This document shows, piece by piece, positions 11,066-21,400 of a stretch of 64,000 bases of DNA (the first letter of the stretch is position 1; every line of letters starts with the position of its first letter). The translations under genes and the position numbers were made by a program. The notes beneath the pieces are model-generated. The model was not told the origin of the DNA. It worked only from the letters and a program-made list of their open reading frames with translations, and did not search any database. The stretch is from Panaeolus papilionaceus (Eukaryota; Basidiomycota; Agaricomycetes; Agaricales), in the NCBI GenBank assembly GCA_015501605.1, contig JADNRZ010000022.1:744001-808000 (forward strand), in the 5' to 3' direction.

Positions 11066-14000
11066 TTAATAACTCCCTTGGCGGAATGGATTCTTGCGTG
11101 ATGTCGTCCCATTCGACGAACCTGTGGCACCAGTGTTCACTGGTTGAATCACCACCGTATCCATTGGCTGATGCGGCGCAAGCGGGAATTGAACCGTCTG
11201 ACCAGTCATATTCGTCATCTGGGGTTGAGGCATGACAGGTGCAAACCAATACGAGCCCTGACCATTCGTCGTATCAGGCATCAACGTGAATTGCATGGGC
11301 ACCCCATTAATATTAGGAACACCCGCAAAATTGAACCGTGATCCCAATGGCAGTGGAGGAATAACAGGTGGCTGAGCTGCGGCAGCGGATGCGATGGCAC
11401 CAGTGCTTGTACTTGTGAGATGCGGCCGAACAGCCATAGCATAAGCCTCAGCCTCTGTCACCTTCGAAGAACTTCCTGTCCGCAACATCTGCAAAGGAGG
11501 CTGCATAGGCCGACTCGGTTCGTCCAGATCCACAAGAACGCCTTCCTGCGACCTACGATAACCACGGGATGCCACGGAAGTGTTCCTCGTCAAATGAGAA
11601 GCGACGGAAACTTCCCTCCTGAGTGGCTGCTTGGGTTCTGGCATATTCCTGGGTTTGCCAGTAATTTCAGAGTAGATAGAATCCCGGTCAACACGTCGAG
11701 GGCTGTACTTTTCGGCGGTTCGTCGAGGATTGGCGTCCAAATCAGGGAGAGTAGAAGGTGTATGACTGGACCGCGAGTAGTTGTACGCGTCGATGAAATC
11801 GTCAACAGTCTCCCTCTTCGCCTTCTTCTCAGCAGCCACTTTCTTCGTCCCCAGGTTCTGCATCTTGATTTCGCGATGCGACGAAATCATGCTCGCAGGC
11901 CTCGAGTGCACTTCATGATGGTTGTACACGGGCAAAACCTCGGGTTGGGGAGGTGGCCTGCCAAATCGCATGCGGGTATTGTGTCCAAAGAACCTCTCCC
12001 CAAATCTGATAAGCTTCTGCCTCCACGTCCTGGGGTTATCAAGACCCTTCGCAGTAGCAAACTTGGCTGTCCGTTTGGCACGTTTCTTCTTCATCCTCCT
12101 CCTGCAGCATATGACCACCATGAGGAAAATAAACGCGCAACCAAGCGCCATCAGCAAAATTTGCCACCACTCTAACGGTCGTCGGTTATTGATAATGACA
12201 GGGTCCGCAACGCCAGTGATAGAAGGAACCGGGGCATTGCCAGTCGTTGTGGGGATCGCCACCACTTCAGAAAGGCACACTCCCAGTCCAGCAATCACAT
12301 TAGACGCACCATTGCAATTGGCTGCAACGCAAGAACCACCTCGGAGCACTTGAGTGGAGCTCGAGCACGCGAGGCAGTTGTTTTGCCCAGGACCAGAGCA
12401 GCTTGAGCAAGAGTTGTCGCATGTCTGGCATGATGACGATGTCTTGTCAAAGTATTGGTTTTTGCTGCAAGTTGGGAGACAACGGCCGTTGGTAAGCACC
12501 GGGCGATCAGGTGGGCATGTGCTGCATTGATTGAATGAAGATCCGGAGCAGGTAGCACAGTCGGAATGGCACTTGAGACATGATCCAGAGGAGGTAAAAG
12601 TTCCAGTGGGACAGGTGGAGACGCATTGGCCGTCGGAGGCGAGTTGGCTACCACTACATGTCAGGCAGAAGTCTGGTGTCCCGGCACATGTGCCACAAGA
12701 GGAAGAACAAGCTAACGGGGAAAGAAGGTCGGAACTCTAAACAGAACATAAAGCGAACAAAACTTACGAGTACAAGTAAGTCCGTCCCGAGCAGAAACAA
12801 CAGAGCCTGCTGGGCAACTTTCCACGCATTTGCCCTCGGACAAGACCAAGCCTGGTAAGCAACCCGTACATTGCAGCTGGTCAATCGTCGACAAGGAATT
12901 GAAACCAGGAATCTGGCACGATGTGCATTTTGCCCCACAAGCTAGAAGAGAAAAAGACAATTAGATATTACATCAGAACAGATAGAATGATGACTTACTA
13001 TCACAAGTTAGCTTTACATTATCCGCAATGAGTCCATTTGTTCCTTGACAGTTTCCATTGCTATCAGCGGTCACGCAGTTTCCATTGAAAAAGTATGATC
13101 CCGAAGGACAAGAGAGACACTGATTGGAGGATGCTCCTGAGCAAGAGTCGCATGAGGAAGCGCAAGCTGCACAACCCGATCCGGTGCTGAATGAACGAGC
13201 TGGGCAAAGTGAACCATTGGATTGTCTGGCAGGAGCAGGTACGCATTTAGACCTGTCGTTGGTATCCGCCACAAATCCATCCTTGCATGAGGCACAAATC
13301 GCTGTGCTGTCGGCACACTGGGAGCAACCTGCTTGGCAGACTATGAAGAAGAAAAATGCATTAGAAACATACATATAGTTCAGGTGAATAGAATATACCT
13401 TGGCAATCTCCAGTGGAGCTGAGGAAGAAACCAGGCTCACAGCTAGCGCAAGCTGTGCCATTGGTGCCGGTGGTCCAACCAACATTACAAACACATTGAC
13501 CATTGTTACCACATTGCCCGTTCAGGCAGTTGCAGTTGGATGGAGCGCTAGTTGGCACAGGGGCAGTCAGACAGCGGCCACTGCCTGTAAGACCCTGGTC
13601 ACACTCTGGGCAGTCGTCCGGGCAAGGCTGGCAATCGGGACCAAAAAATCCTTCTGCACAAGTCTCGCATGAAGAGCCAGTAAAGCCAGTTGGACATGTG
13701 CATGTTCCAGAAGATGAGCAGACACTGTTTCCGGCGCAGGCAGGTGAACATGAAGCTGATTGCAAGTCAACAAGAGTCAGAGACTGGGCAACGGAGGGTG
13801 GTAGTTGAGAGACGTCGGGTACAGCGTCCCAAAATACGACGCGCTCATTGTTTGAACCTGCTGAAATGGCTGCCCATACGTTGGTTGAAAGAACAAACGA
13901 GCTGGCGGCAAGTGGCGACGTTGAGTTGATTAATGTTTCTGGCAGAGCGGTAAAGGCAGCTTGGCCTGAATATCGTGAGTTGGAATAGGTAGCAAGACCT

Positions 14001-14417
14001 GGATCCAAGTCCAGGTTTAAGGGTAATGACGAAAGTGAAGCAGAGTCAAATCCAGCCGACTTTGTTAATGACGCGGACGAGGATGTTAACATGTTATGAA
14101 GTAGCTGAGGATTCGTTGTACTCGTGTACTGGCCAGGGAGCAGATGGAGTGCCACAGGGCCTCCTGGTGTAGAAAGCTTTGCACCAACTGATGAAGACCA
14201 AGGTTAGGTTCGGATGTGATTTCAAAGTCAATATCACACATACTGGTAACATTCGAAGATCCTTGGACGCATTGTCCTGCAACACATACTACTGATGATG
14301 AAGAAGATTGCGCGACTAGATGTGATACTAATTAGCTTGGTATGATATTTCCAATGATGGTCACTCACCAACAGACGCGCTAAAGGCATAGAGAACGACA
14401 AATAGTGTCGACAACAT
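11066..14417 (-). CDS. Receptor-like type I membrane protein with furin/EGF-type cysteine-rich ectodomain
   Basis: Six exons: 14369-14417, 14244-14315, 13399-14187, 12999-13340, 12768-12941 and 11066-12711 (3072 nt, 1023 residues). A signal peptide (MLSTLFVVLYAFSASVVAQ) leads a secreted region of about 640 residues: an N-terminal Ser/Leu-rich domain, one EGF-like unit (CTCPTGFTGSSCETC), then many furin-like CxxC repeats of the type CASSCDSCSGASSNQCLSC. One membrane helix (WWQILLMALGCAFIFLMVV, about 657-675) is followed by a basic stop-transfer (CCRRRMKKKRAKR) and a cytosolic tail of about 345 residues, rich in Arg, Ser and Pro and ending in a Gln/Pro/Gly region. No kinase or other enzyme domain is present. 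The fold resembles growth-factor-receptor cysteine-rich domains; the ligand is unknown. A cell-surface sensing or adhesion role is inference. Confidence 0.85.
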
Positions 14418-14979
14418 GTCGACGGAAATCAAGACGAATCAAGAAGGTGGTGGAGAAAGGGAAGGTGGATGTAACAAGAAGAGTTCAACAGGGACTGAAT
14501 TTCTCCCAAAAGAGAATTCTCGCGCATAATCAACCTTGGTGCTGCCATTGTTTTCTGGTGGAGATGGGAACGCCGACGAGAACAATGACCAACGACGAGA
14601 ACAATAGCAACTCTGCGTTAGGTAAGCCAAACATGCGGTGCAATTGTTTGTCTCTCATGGTCATGGCCAAACAAAGCACTCGCCTTTTTCTCACACCGCC
14701 CGCCCTTCCATTCCAACTCCCGCCAACCGCTGCAGCGCGTTGTATCCAATTTTGGACTTTTACTTACAGACTTTTGTTCATTTATAGACTTTTGTTCATT
14801 TCTATGCGGCATACTTTTTAATTTCCTTTTTACAAAGTCGGAGGTTCGTTGTAATACTTACCTTGGTCATGTTTGAACCTCCTTTTTCTCGTCCGCTTTT
14901 TGCTAGTCTTTGCCCTTATTCGGCCCTTGAATAAGGTTTCCTTTCAAGTCGGACTAATGCTAAATAATTTGATAGTTGC
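14418..14979. other. Intergenic
   Basis: Upstream region of the receptor-like gene. Only antisense or short frames are seen. A tandem repeat of the type TTATAGACTTTTGTTCATT occurs near 14760-14800. There is no gene. Confidence 0.45.
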
Positions 14980-16640
14980 CAGAGCTGTATTAGAGATTCG
15001 AACTGTCGAAGGCGATATCTCAGAAAGCCTTCTGGAGTCAGCGGTGATGAAGTCATGAAGAAGCAATTTGGCAGAAAACGGGGCCCTTTTGCCGTTTTGA
15101 CTTCGTGTAGTGTCTTCAAATGGCAGACTGGTGCATAAACTCGGACCTCGAAGGACAAATCAAAGGCAGCCGAAAGGTTTGCTCACCAGTATCGGCTTCA
15201 GATGAGCATTCCACTCTTACTTCTATCCTTCCTTCGTCATAGACACAGAGACCAAAGACGACTCATGGTATGTTTTCCTGTCTTGTTGTGTCACACCATC
15301 AGAGCTAAATGTTTTGCGAATCGGATGCGCTTGGAATCCAGCGTTTTCCGCTGCTCAGATTCGAGACGTGACGCCTATATTTATTCAAAGGGCCTTACAG
15401 ATCAGAACTGCTTTGTTTTGGTAGACGAAAGTAGTGGATGACGGCCGATGTTTAAAGTTCCGTGATGTGTTACTTGGAGAAATAAGGAAAGGAGGGGGAG
15501 AGGTACAGGTCGATGCCCTTTCGTACCTCAGCAAGATCACGTTCGATATCATAGGATTGGCAGGTCAAATTCCCAGACCCAGGCAAATATGGCGACGGTT
15601 CGAATCGCTTACGGATTGATTTTTCTAGGTTTCAATTATAATTCCAATGCATTGGATCCCGAGGCAGAAGACAATATTACAAGTAAGCCGTTTTAACTGC
15701 CTTATCAAAGCCTTTTCAGTCGCCTTGCACAATGGGAAGCACGCGGATGTCATTCCTATGCTTCGAACGGTTTTCCAATTCTCAGATGGCCGGTACGTGC
15801 TCATGATCATGATATCATCTATTGACGGAGGTTGTGCTTGTAGCATCGACGTAGCCTGCCTTGGCTGATAGAGAGCATCTGAAAGTCTGGAATACCACGA
15901 GGGGGATTGGGACTCGGCTAATACGCAATAGCGAAATGTAACAGAAGGACGGAGAACGTCACAACGACCTGCTCTCGCTCCTGATCCAAGCAAATAAAGA
16001 CGTTAACTTGTCACCCAAAGAAAGGTCAACTGATGAGGAGGTTATGTGAGGTGAGTTATACTTTTTGAGTCATCGACAGATATATGAATGCTGAGTTACA
16101 ATAACTTTCCTGGCCGCCGGCCACGAAACATCCAGGTAAGGCGGTTCTTTAACTCGAGTAGCGTTTCCCTGAGACTCTTCTAACGTCGACATTTAGCATC
16201 GCGCTAAACTGGTTGCTTTTCAACCTGACACAATACCCTGACGTCCAGGATCGACTTCGAGAGGAACTTCAAACAGTTCCAACAGATACTCCATCCATAG
16301 ACGAGCTCAACTGTTTAAAATATCTCGATCGTGTCCTTCGCGAGGCCCTCAGGCTGCATTCACCCATGCTTTCGACTATCCGTGAAGCCACCTGCGACGA
16401 CGTGATGCCTCTGGTCAACCCGATCAGGAATGCGAAGGGCCAAGTGATAGCTGATATTCCTGTCAAGAAGGGACAGATGATAGGCTGGAGCACCGGAACG
16501 ACGTCCCAGAAGCACCGAATCAATTCCGGGAGTATGGGATAACAATATCAGCTTCTCAGGAGGACCAAGGGCCTGCGTCGGGTATAAATTTGCCTTGGTT
16601 GTGTATGTGTCAAATTTGTGGGTCTTGAAGTTGGATGATA
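14980..16640 (+). pseudogene. Decayed cytochrome P450
   Basis: P450 blocks appear in order on + but in shifting frames with stops. A remnant of the N-terminal region (GDISESLLES) lies near 15015. RHRDQRRLM follows near 15240, then SAAQIRDVTPIF near 15345, LSYLSKITFDIIG near 15520 and FNYNSNALDPEAED near 15630. NDLLSLLIQANKDVNL lies near 15960 and an I-helix remnant FLAAGHETS near 16110. The K-helix region (QYPDVQDRLREELQ to YLDRVLREALRLHSP) runs 16225-16370, and the heme loop FSGGPRACVGYKF is near 16550. Between VKKGQMIG and the heme loop the PERF segment is missing, and the reading frame breaks. Frameshifts, a deletion and in-frame stops make this a dead copy. The family is microsomal monooxygenases of the fungal type; the exact subfamily is not assigned. 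It is not obviously a duplicate of the P450 at 51.9-62.9 kb. Confidence 0.8.
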
Positions 16641-16858
16641 TTCTTCTGATGTACAATGTCAGTATGAAGAAGTTCATTTTTACCCTATTATGCTCTTTCA
16701 AATTCCAAATTGCTTCCCCGCATTCCTACATAGGAAGCAGGGGCGTGGATTTAGGAATATAACGACCCACTCTCCGGTCAGACCCTAAGGCAGTCAGCCA
16801 GATGGCCTTCATTATAACACCTTGCCACAATGTATCAGCGCTATGATTCCTCCGAGAA

Positions 16859-17184
16859 TCAAAATCGACGATTCAAAATGACTCCACAGGTGAGGGTAAA
16901 GGTGTGCGTTATGATTTCTTGAGGAAGGTCTAGCTTCAACTCACCAACTGGATTCACTAACTTAAGCTTGCCGACGTCGACGCCGCTCCAGATGTTGGAC
17001 AGTAGATCCGGATCCCTGTCATGATTGAGCGCTTGTTCTAGCGAGTTGTGGCAATGGTGAGGTGAAGTTGTACGTTCCCATGGATTAACCCAGACCCACC
17101 TTTTGGATTAGTGCTTAGAGCATTCGAATAACCCTCCAGTGTTGTGGTACCTCCTTGCGATTGAAACAGATAGCAATGAGGCAT
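16859..17184 (-). CDS. Possible small two-exon gene, function unknown
   Basis: Exon 1 is 17100-17184 and exon 2 is 16859-17037, separated by a 62-nt GTGGGT..CTAG intron; together 264 nt, 87 residues. It starts MPHCYLFQSQGGTTTLEGY, continues with NHDRDPDLLSNIWSGVDVG and ends THTFTLTCGVILNRRF. The composition is protein-like and the splice phase closes to one frame with a terminal stop. No domain is recognised and it may be a fragment of a larger lost gene. It sits between the dead P450 and the calcipressin gene. Moderate to low confidence, because the evidence is reading-frame quality alone. Confidence 0.35.
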
Positions 17185-18283
17185 CGTAGGAATATTTCGA
17201 CTGCTCACTCTCTAGTTCGAACGGTCAAGTGTGTTGTATGCCATATATGTGCAAAATTTTCCGATGCAATACATTTACATACGTCAAAAGTACAGTAGCT
17301 ACACTGTTCATCTCTCACCTGCCTTCAGTTTATATTTACACTAAAACTCAAATTACACATGCACTTCACGCATTGTACAAAAGAATAGTAGAAGGGTTCG
17401 TCGGATATTACACTACTTCACAAGCACACTCAAACACACATAAGGACGCCCGACCGCCTGCGGCGGCGCTTCTCAACGGCACGCCTCGCGCTAAGCCAAT
17501 TGGTGTACCGCCTTCATCCCCAACGAAAACGGAGACGTTCAGCTTGGCTATTAGTATTCATGCGCTTCTGACCGCAATAGAGTTGAATGTTTTCCCGTAT
17601 ATACAGCCACGAGGACATTTTGATTATGACCATGGAACCACCGTGACACAGAAGTCAGCAGAACTGTCCAGATGACTCGACATGCTGCTGCGGTGTACAA
17701 GTGAAAACACTGGAGATATTTGTAGCGATGCTTGATATATCGTTCTGAGGTCACCGTTCACATAGTTATTAATTCTGTACTGCGATCTGCCACTGAAAAC
17801 GTGTGTTTTCAAGTCACCCACACATCTGCACAACAGCTCTTTTTACTCCAGCCTCGCCGTCTTTGACAGCATCACAAGCCCCCAATTTCCAAAATCATAC
17901 GAGTAAGTGTCATCACCCCACATTTACGCTAATTATGCACAGCCTCGAAAAGCGGCGTTTGTCAATCCGTAAGTTAGTAAGGACGCATACCCAACCGTGA
18001 AGCAGTGCGCATGCTGAGCACGCTCGGATGGTGAGATGGGTGGTTGTAAACGGTGATGGCAAGCCAAAGCGGCAGTGGGGAATTACGCCACCACAGCCAC
18101 TTACGTAACCCATCCACCGGAAAAATTCCCTGCACGGTCTCATTTAAAAAGCCGCTTTCTTGTCTTTTTTCTTCCAACATCCACAATCTCCTTCTCTTCT
18201 CTGCTCTTTTTTCTCTCTCGATATCACTATTTCTTTTCTTTCTTTTTCTTTCAGTTTTTTCGAGACAACAACAGAGTAGAATT
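17185..18283. other. Intergenic, upstream of calcipressin
   Basis: No gene recognised; a 148-codon open frame at 17229-17675 has no domain and odd composition. The right end is strongly C/T-rich (18170-18255), as is usual before fungal start codons. A TTTAAAAA motif lies near 18142, about 140 bp before the calcipressin ATG. Confidence 0.45.
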
Positions 18284-19052
18284 ATGGCGAGATATATCAT
18301 CTCTCAGCCCAGCTCGAGATCTCCTTCACCACCAGCAATGGAATCTACCAATACCATCGCTGTGACTTCGGTGCCCAAGTCATTTTTTGACCCTCTTATT
18401 CTCGACATGCTACGAAACCACTTCCTATCCTTTGGTGACATCAACCAGTGGGTGCCCCTGCAGGGTTTTGCCAGGATCATCATCGTATATGAGCACGATG
18501 AGAGTGCGGAACGGGCAAAGCAGCAAAGTGATCCTATCGTCATTGATCATGAGGGAGGGGACGAGAAGTAAGCTTCACTGCTTAAACTTTACGATTTCTT
18601 GATGCTGATGTTTGTTTTTTCGCAGAGATAAGATCGTTCTGAGAGTGTTCAGAGCCGATCCAAACCCCATTATTCCGAGGGGTCAGGAGAACTGGATACC
18701 AGCTTCAAATTTTCTCCAGCCACCAGCGATAGAGAAGAACTTCCTTATCTCTCCTCCTGGATCTCCGCCCGTGGGGTGGGAGCAGGTCGTGGAAGACCCA
18801 CCCAATGCTACGCCTCTTGCGGATGACCTTATGGCCGCTTTGAAGAAGCTAAAGGTCTACGAAGAGCACAGCCCATTTGAGAAACTTCTTGACCCTGATG
18901 AGGGTTCTGGAGTTGGTGTATACGTTGAAGATTTCGATGCGGGTATTGTGGTAGAGGAGGTCGATGACGATGATTGGGTTTATGGCCAGACAGCACCTGT
19001 TCGGGATAAGTGGAGGCGGTTCGCTACAGCGATGCCCCCTATTATGTCTTGA
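18284..19052 (+). CDS. RCN1: Calcipressin (calcineurin regulator)
   Basis: Exons are 18284-18567 and 18626-19052 (711 nt, 236 residues). RCAN/calcipressin family: binds calcineurin and modulates its phosphatase activity in Ca2+ signalling. The N-terminal RRM-like domain reads [19 protein letters not shown] with [19 protein letters not shown] (about residues 20-75). The second part has [23 protein letters not shown] and the family signature [12 protein letters not shown], followed by [17 protein letters not shown]. The tail is acidic (VEEVDDDDW). The ATG at 18284 is chosen because it follows a long C/T-rich leader and gives the usual family N-terminus. Two probable 3'-UTR introns follow the stop and are listed separately. 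Confidence 0.9.
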
Positions 19053-19064
19053 GTGATTTATTGG

Positions 19065-19243
19065 GTGAGTTTCTTTTTCATTGTTCGTCTTATTCGTTCC
19101 TTTTTGGAATTTTTGTTTTGTGATGATACACTATCAGACCTGTTCCGACTTCGTGAGGACAACCGATATTGCCTTTTAATTCTGATCTTTCATTCTGTTG
19201 GTATCGTCATTGCTGTCTTCAAATGCTAACCTCCCATTCACAG
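19065..19243 (+). other. Probable 3'-UTR intron 1 of calcipressin
   Basis: GTGAGT at 19065 and CATTCACAG ending at 19243, with a GCTAAC branch-like site at about 19224. It starts 12 nt after the stop codon. It holds copy 1 of a duplicated segment. Confidence 0.45.
19134..19188 (+). repeat. Duplicated segment, copy 1
   Basis: Starts CAGACCTGTTCCGAC and continues with GAGGACAACCGATATTGCC and CTGATC. It matches 19340-19394 with a few mismatches, 206 bp apart, inside a putative 3'-UTR intron. Confidence 0.7.
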
Positions 19244-19296
19244 TCCATGAAGGAGTGCCTTGAAAACCTGCCCACTACCTGTCCCATATGTTTTAT

Positions 19297-19454
19297 GTGA
19301 GTATAGCTTTCCCTTGGACTTGAAATGATGTATTATCATCAGACCTGTTCCGACCCATGTGGGGACAACCTTGATATTGCCTATTTTTCTGATCCCTTCG
19401 TCGTTTTTATTGATAAAACTTTCGGAACATCATACTGATTTTGGCTCTCATCAG
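19297..19454 (+). other. Probable 3'-UTR intron 2 of calcipressin
   Basis: GTGAGT at 19297 and CTCATCAG ending at 19454, with a CTGAT branch-like site near 19435. It holds copy 2 of the duplicated segment. Confidence 0.45.
19340..19394 (+). repeat. Duplicated segment, copy 2
   Basis: Starts CAGACCTGTTCCGAC and continues with GGGGACAACCTTGATATTG and CTGATC. Imperfect direct repeat of 19134-19188. Confidence 0.7.
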
Positions 19455-19864
19455 GTTTTAACGATTATCTTCATCACTATACAAGCAACCTGGCGTCGAC
19501 GCCTGGTCTGCTCTATCACATCACATCACAACTAGTAATTTGTAGTATATATGTATTCTTTTTTTTGTTATATCTGGGACATTTCTGTGGCTTCTTCTTT
19601 CTCGCACTGTATGCATTATCATTTCGTATCATATCATTCCACATATGCTTTGCTTTCTTCGCATCGGTCATTGCATCCTACTCTATGTGTACATCTAGCA
19701 CCACTTGTCATACATTCTGGGCATTCCTTGCCAGATAATCCATTCATCACGATATTCCTGTGATTACTTTTTCCATGTGTGAAGTTGTCCGGATGAGTGA
19801 GTTGCACCAGGTGCTAAGTTGAAGATCCAGTAAATCTGAGGGCAGGTTGTGAGGCTTGGATTGT
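19455..19864. other. Convergent 3' region
   Basis: Between the calcipressin 3' end and the stop of the minus-strand CCDC124-like gene. Pyrimidine-rich on +; no gene. Confidence 0.5.
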
Positions 19865-20935
19865 TTAGCTTTTCTCGCGAAGGCGTTCCTCCACTTCGCG
19901 CTTCCTGGCGTTCAGAACCTCGATCTTCTCTTCTTTGCTTGCATCGAAAGCGACAGTCGCTTGGTTGAATCTGAAAACAACAGTTATTAAACGACGATAT
20001 TGGTTTGGGACTGGCGACTTACGGATTCTCTGGTGATTTCTGGAATTGCTTGTAGAGAAGATCCTGTGTGGTTGTTAGCTCTATTTCAGGTGTACAAAAC
20101 GCTCAATTACCTTGTATTGCTGAAGACGCAAACCGGGGTGCTATAACGTATAATTTAGTTTGTGAGACACGTTAGGATGGATCCGAGGCGACGTACATCT
20201 TTCTTAACATTGGGTAGCTCTCGCTCTTGATAAGCCTCGAATGCAGCCTACAAATAACGGTCAGGTAATACTCATCCATACACAATAAACTGATATACCT
20301 TGAATCGTCGCTAAAATCAAATCATCAGCGTCCATTGCACTCCAGATACGCTAGAATAAATGAAGTCACTCACCTCAGGATGACGCTCAATATTCGCTGC
20401 TTGCTGACCCACACTAGCCTTGTCCATCTTCGCCGTAACCACATCAAGCAGATCAAGCGCATTGTCAATACCCGTTGCACTGAAGCTCTCCACCTCCTGT
20501 GGTGCGCCGCTCCCCGACCCAGAGGGCGTAACACTACCAAGGCCGCCACCAGCAGCGATCGCGCCTGGCCCAGCGGGTTTGGGTGGGGGTGCCTTTTTCT
20601 TGGGCCCGGAGGGACCTTTAGGTTTCGAGGGAAGCGAGGCTTCTTCCTCTGCGAGCATACGTGCCAGTTCCTCCTTCCTTGCGAGATCGGCCTTGCGTTT
20701 GTCTTCTTTTGCCTGTGCCTTGGCTTTTCCGCCTTTAACGTCCTTGTCGGTCCATGCCTCGGCTTCTTTACGTTCCTGGTTGGTGATTATTGTTCAGTTG
20801 AGCGTTGTAGAGGAGACAGAAGGGTGTAGATAGACGTACGCGGTCTGCTGCTGCTGCGTCTTGTTTCCTCGCTTCGTTCTCTGCTTTCTTTGCCCTGCCG
20901 CTCTCTTTCTTTGCGTTACCGCCTTTTGGTGGCAT
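19865..20935 (-). CDS. CCDC124/Lso2-like ribosome-associated protein (DUF1014)
   Basis: Seven exons: 20840-20935, 20374-20775, 20299-20310, 20197-20247, 20111-20140, 20023-20063 and 19865-19970 (738 nt, 245 residues). It starts MPPKGGNAKKESGRAKKAEN, the basic N-terminus by which CCDC124/Lso2 proteins bind idle or recycling ribosomes. A long charged coiled coil follows (EAEAWTDKD to ARKEELARMLAEEEASLP). A Pro/Lys/Gly linker then leads to the conserved C-terminal block (GIDNALDLLD, NIERHPERRFKAAFEAYQER, HPGLRLQQYKDLLYKQFQKS, FNQATVAFDA). The RRFK exon is only 12 nt but is needed to keep the conserved block in phase. Known relatives protect dormant 80S ribosomes or act in stress responses; that function is assigned by family. 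It shares an upstream region with the divergent MFS gene. Confidence 0.88.
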
Positions 20936-21400
20936 TTGAACTGTATGATATCAGTGCTCTTTCAAGATTTGGGTGCTGTACTAGCTAGGCGCTGTTACCT
21001 GTCAATATATATCCCAAGGGAGGGTAGACGTCAGGTAGATGGTATGGTAGGAATCAAGAATCAGGGTGTCGATATGAATCATACCGACTCCATCTGACCG
21101 AATCTTATCTGATAAAAGCCATCAGGCCATCATATCTCTTGCCTAACTGGGTTGCCCTGCTGTTGTAGACCCGAACACCGTTGAGTCTCTGGACGCGAAT
21201 TACGACTCTGTGTTTTTCATTTCAAGTTGACACTATGGCCACGTCGTAACCTGTTCTGCTCACCCATGATCACGCTGAAGACACTCTAGGGACTTTATTG
21301 GACGAGTACTAGTGATTACAACTTCTCGGGACTCTTTGGTGTATCTTGGAGGTTTCTTGAGCATTGGCACTCAAATTCAACCACAACCTATCTTGCTATC
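20936..21400. other. Divergent promoter region
   Basis: Shared upstream region of the CCDC124-like gene (-) and the MFS transporter (+), about 465 bp. No distinct control sites recognised. Confidence 0.5.

Noticed and set aside
11420..12175. 251-codon open frame on +
   Set aside because: Antisense to the long last exon of the receptor-like gene; composition mirrors it and it has no domain.
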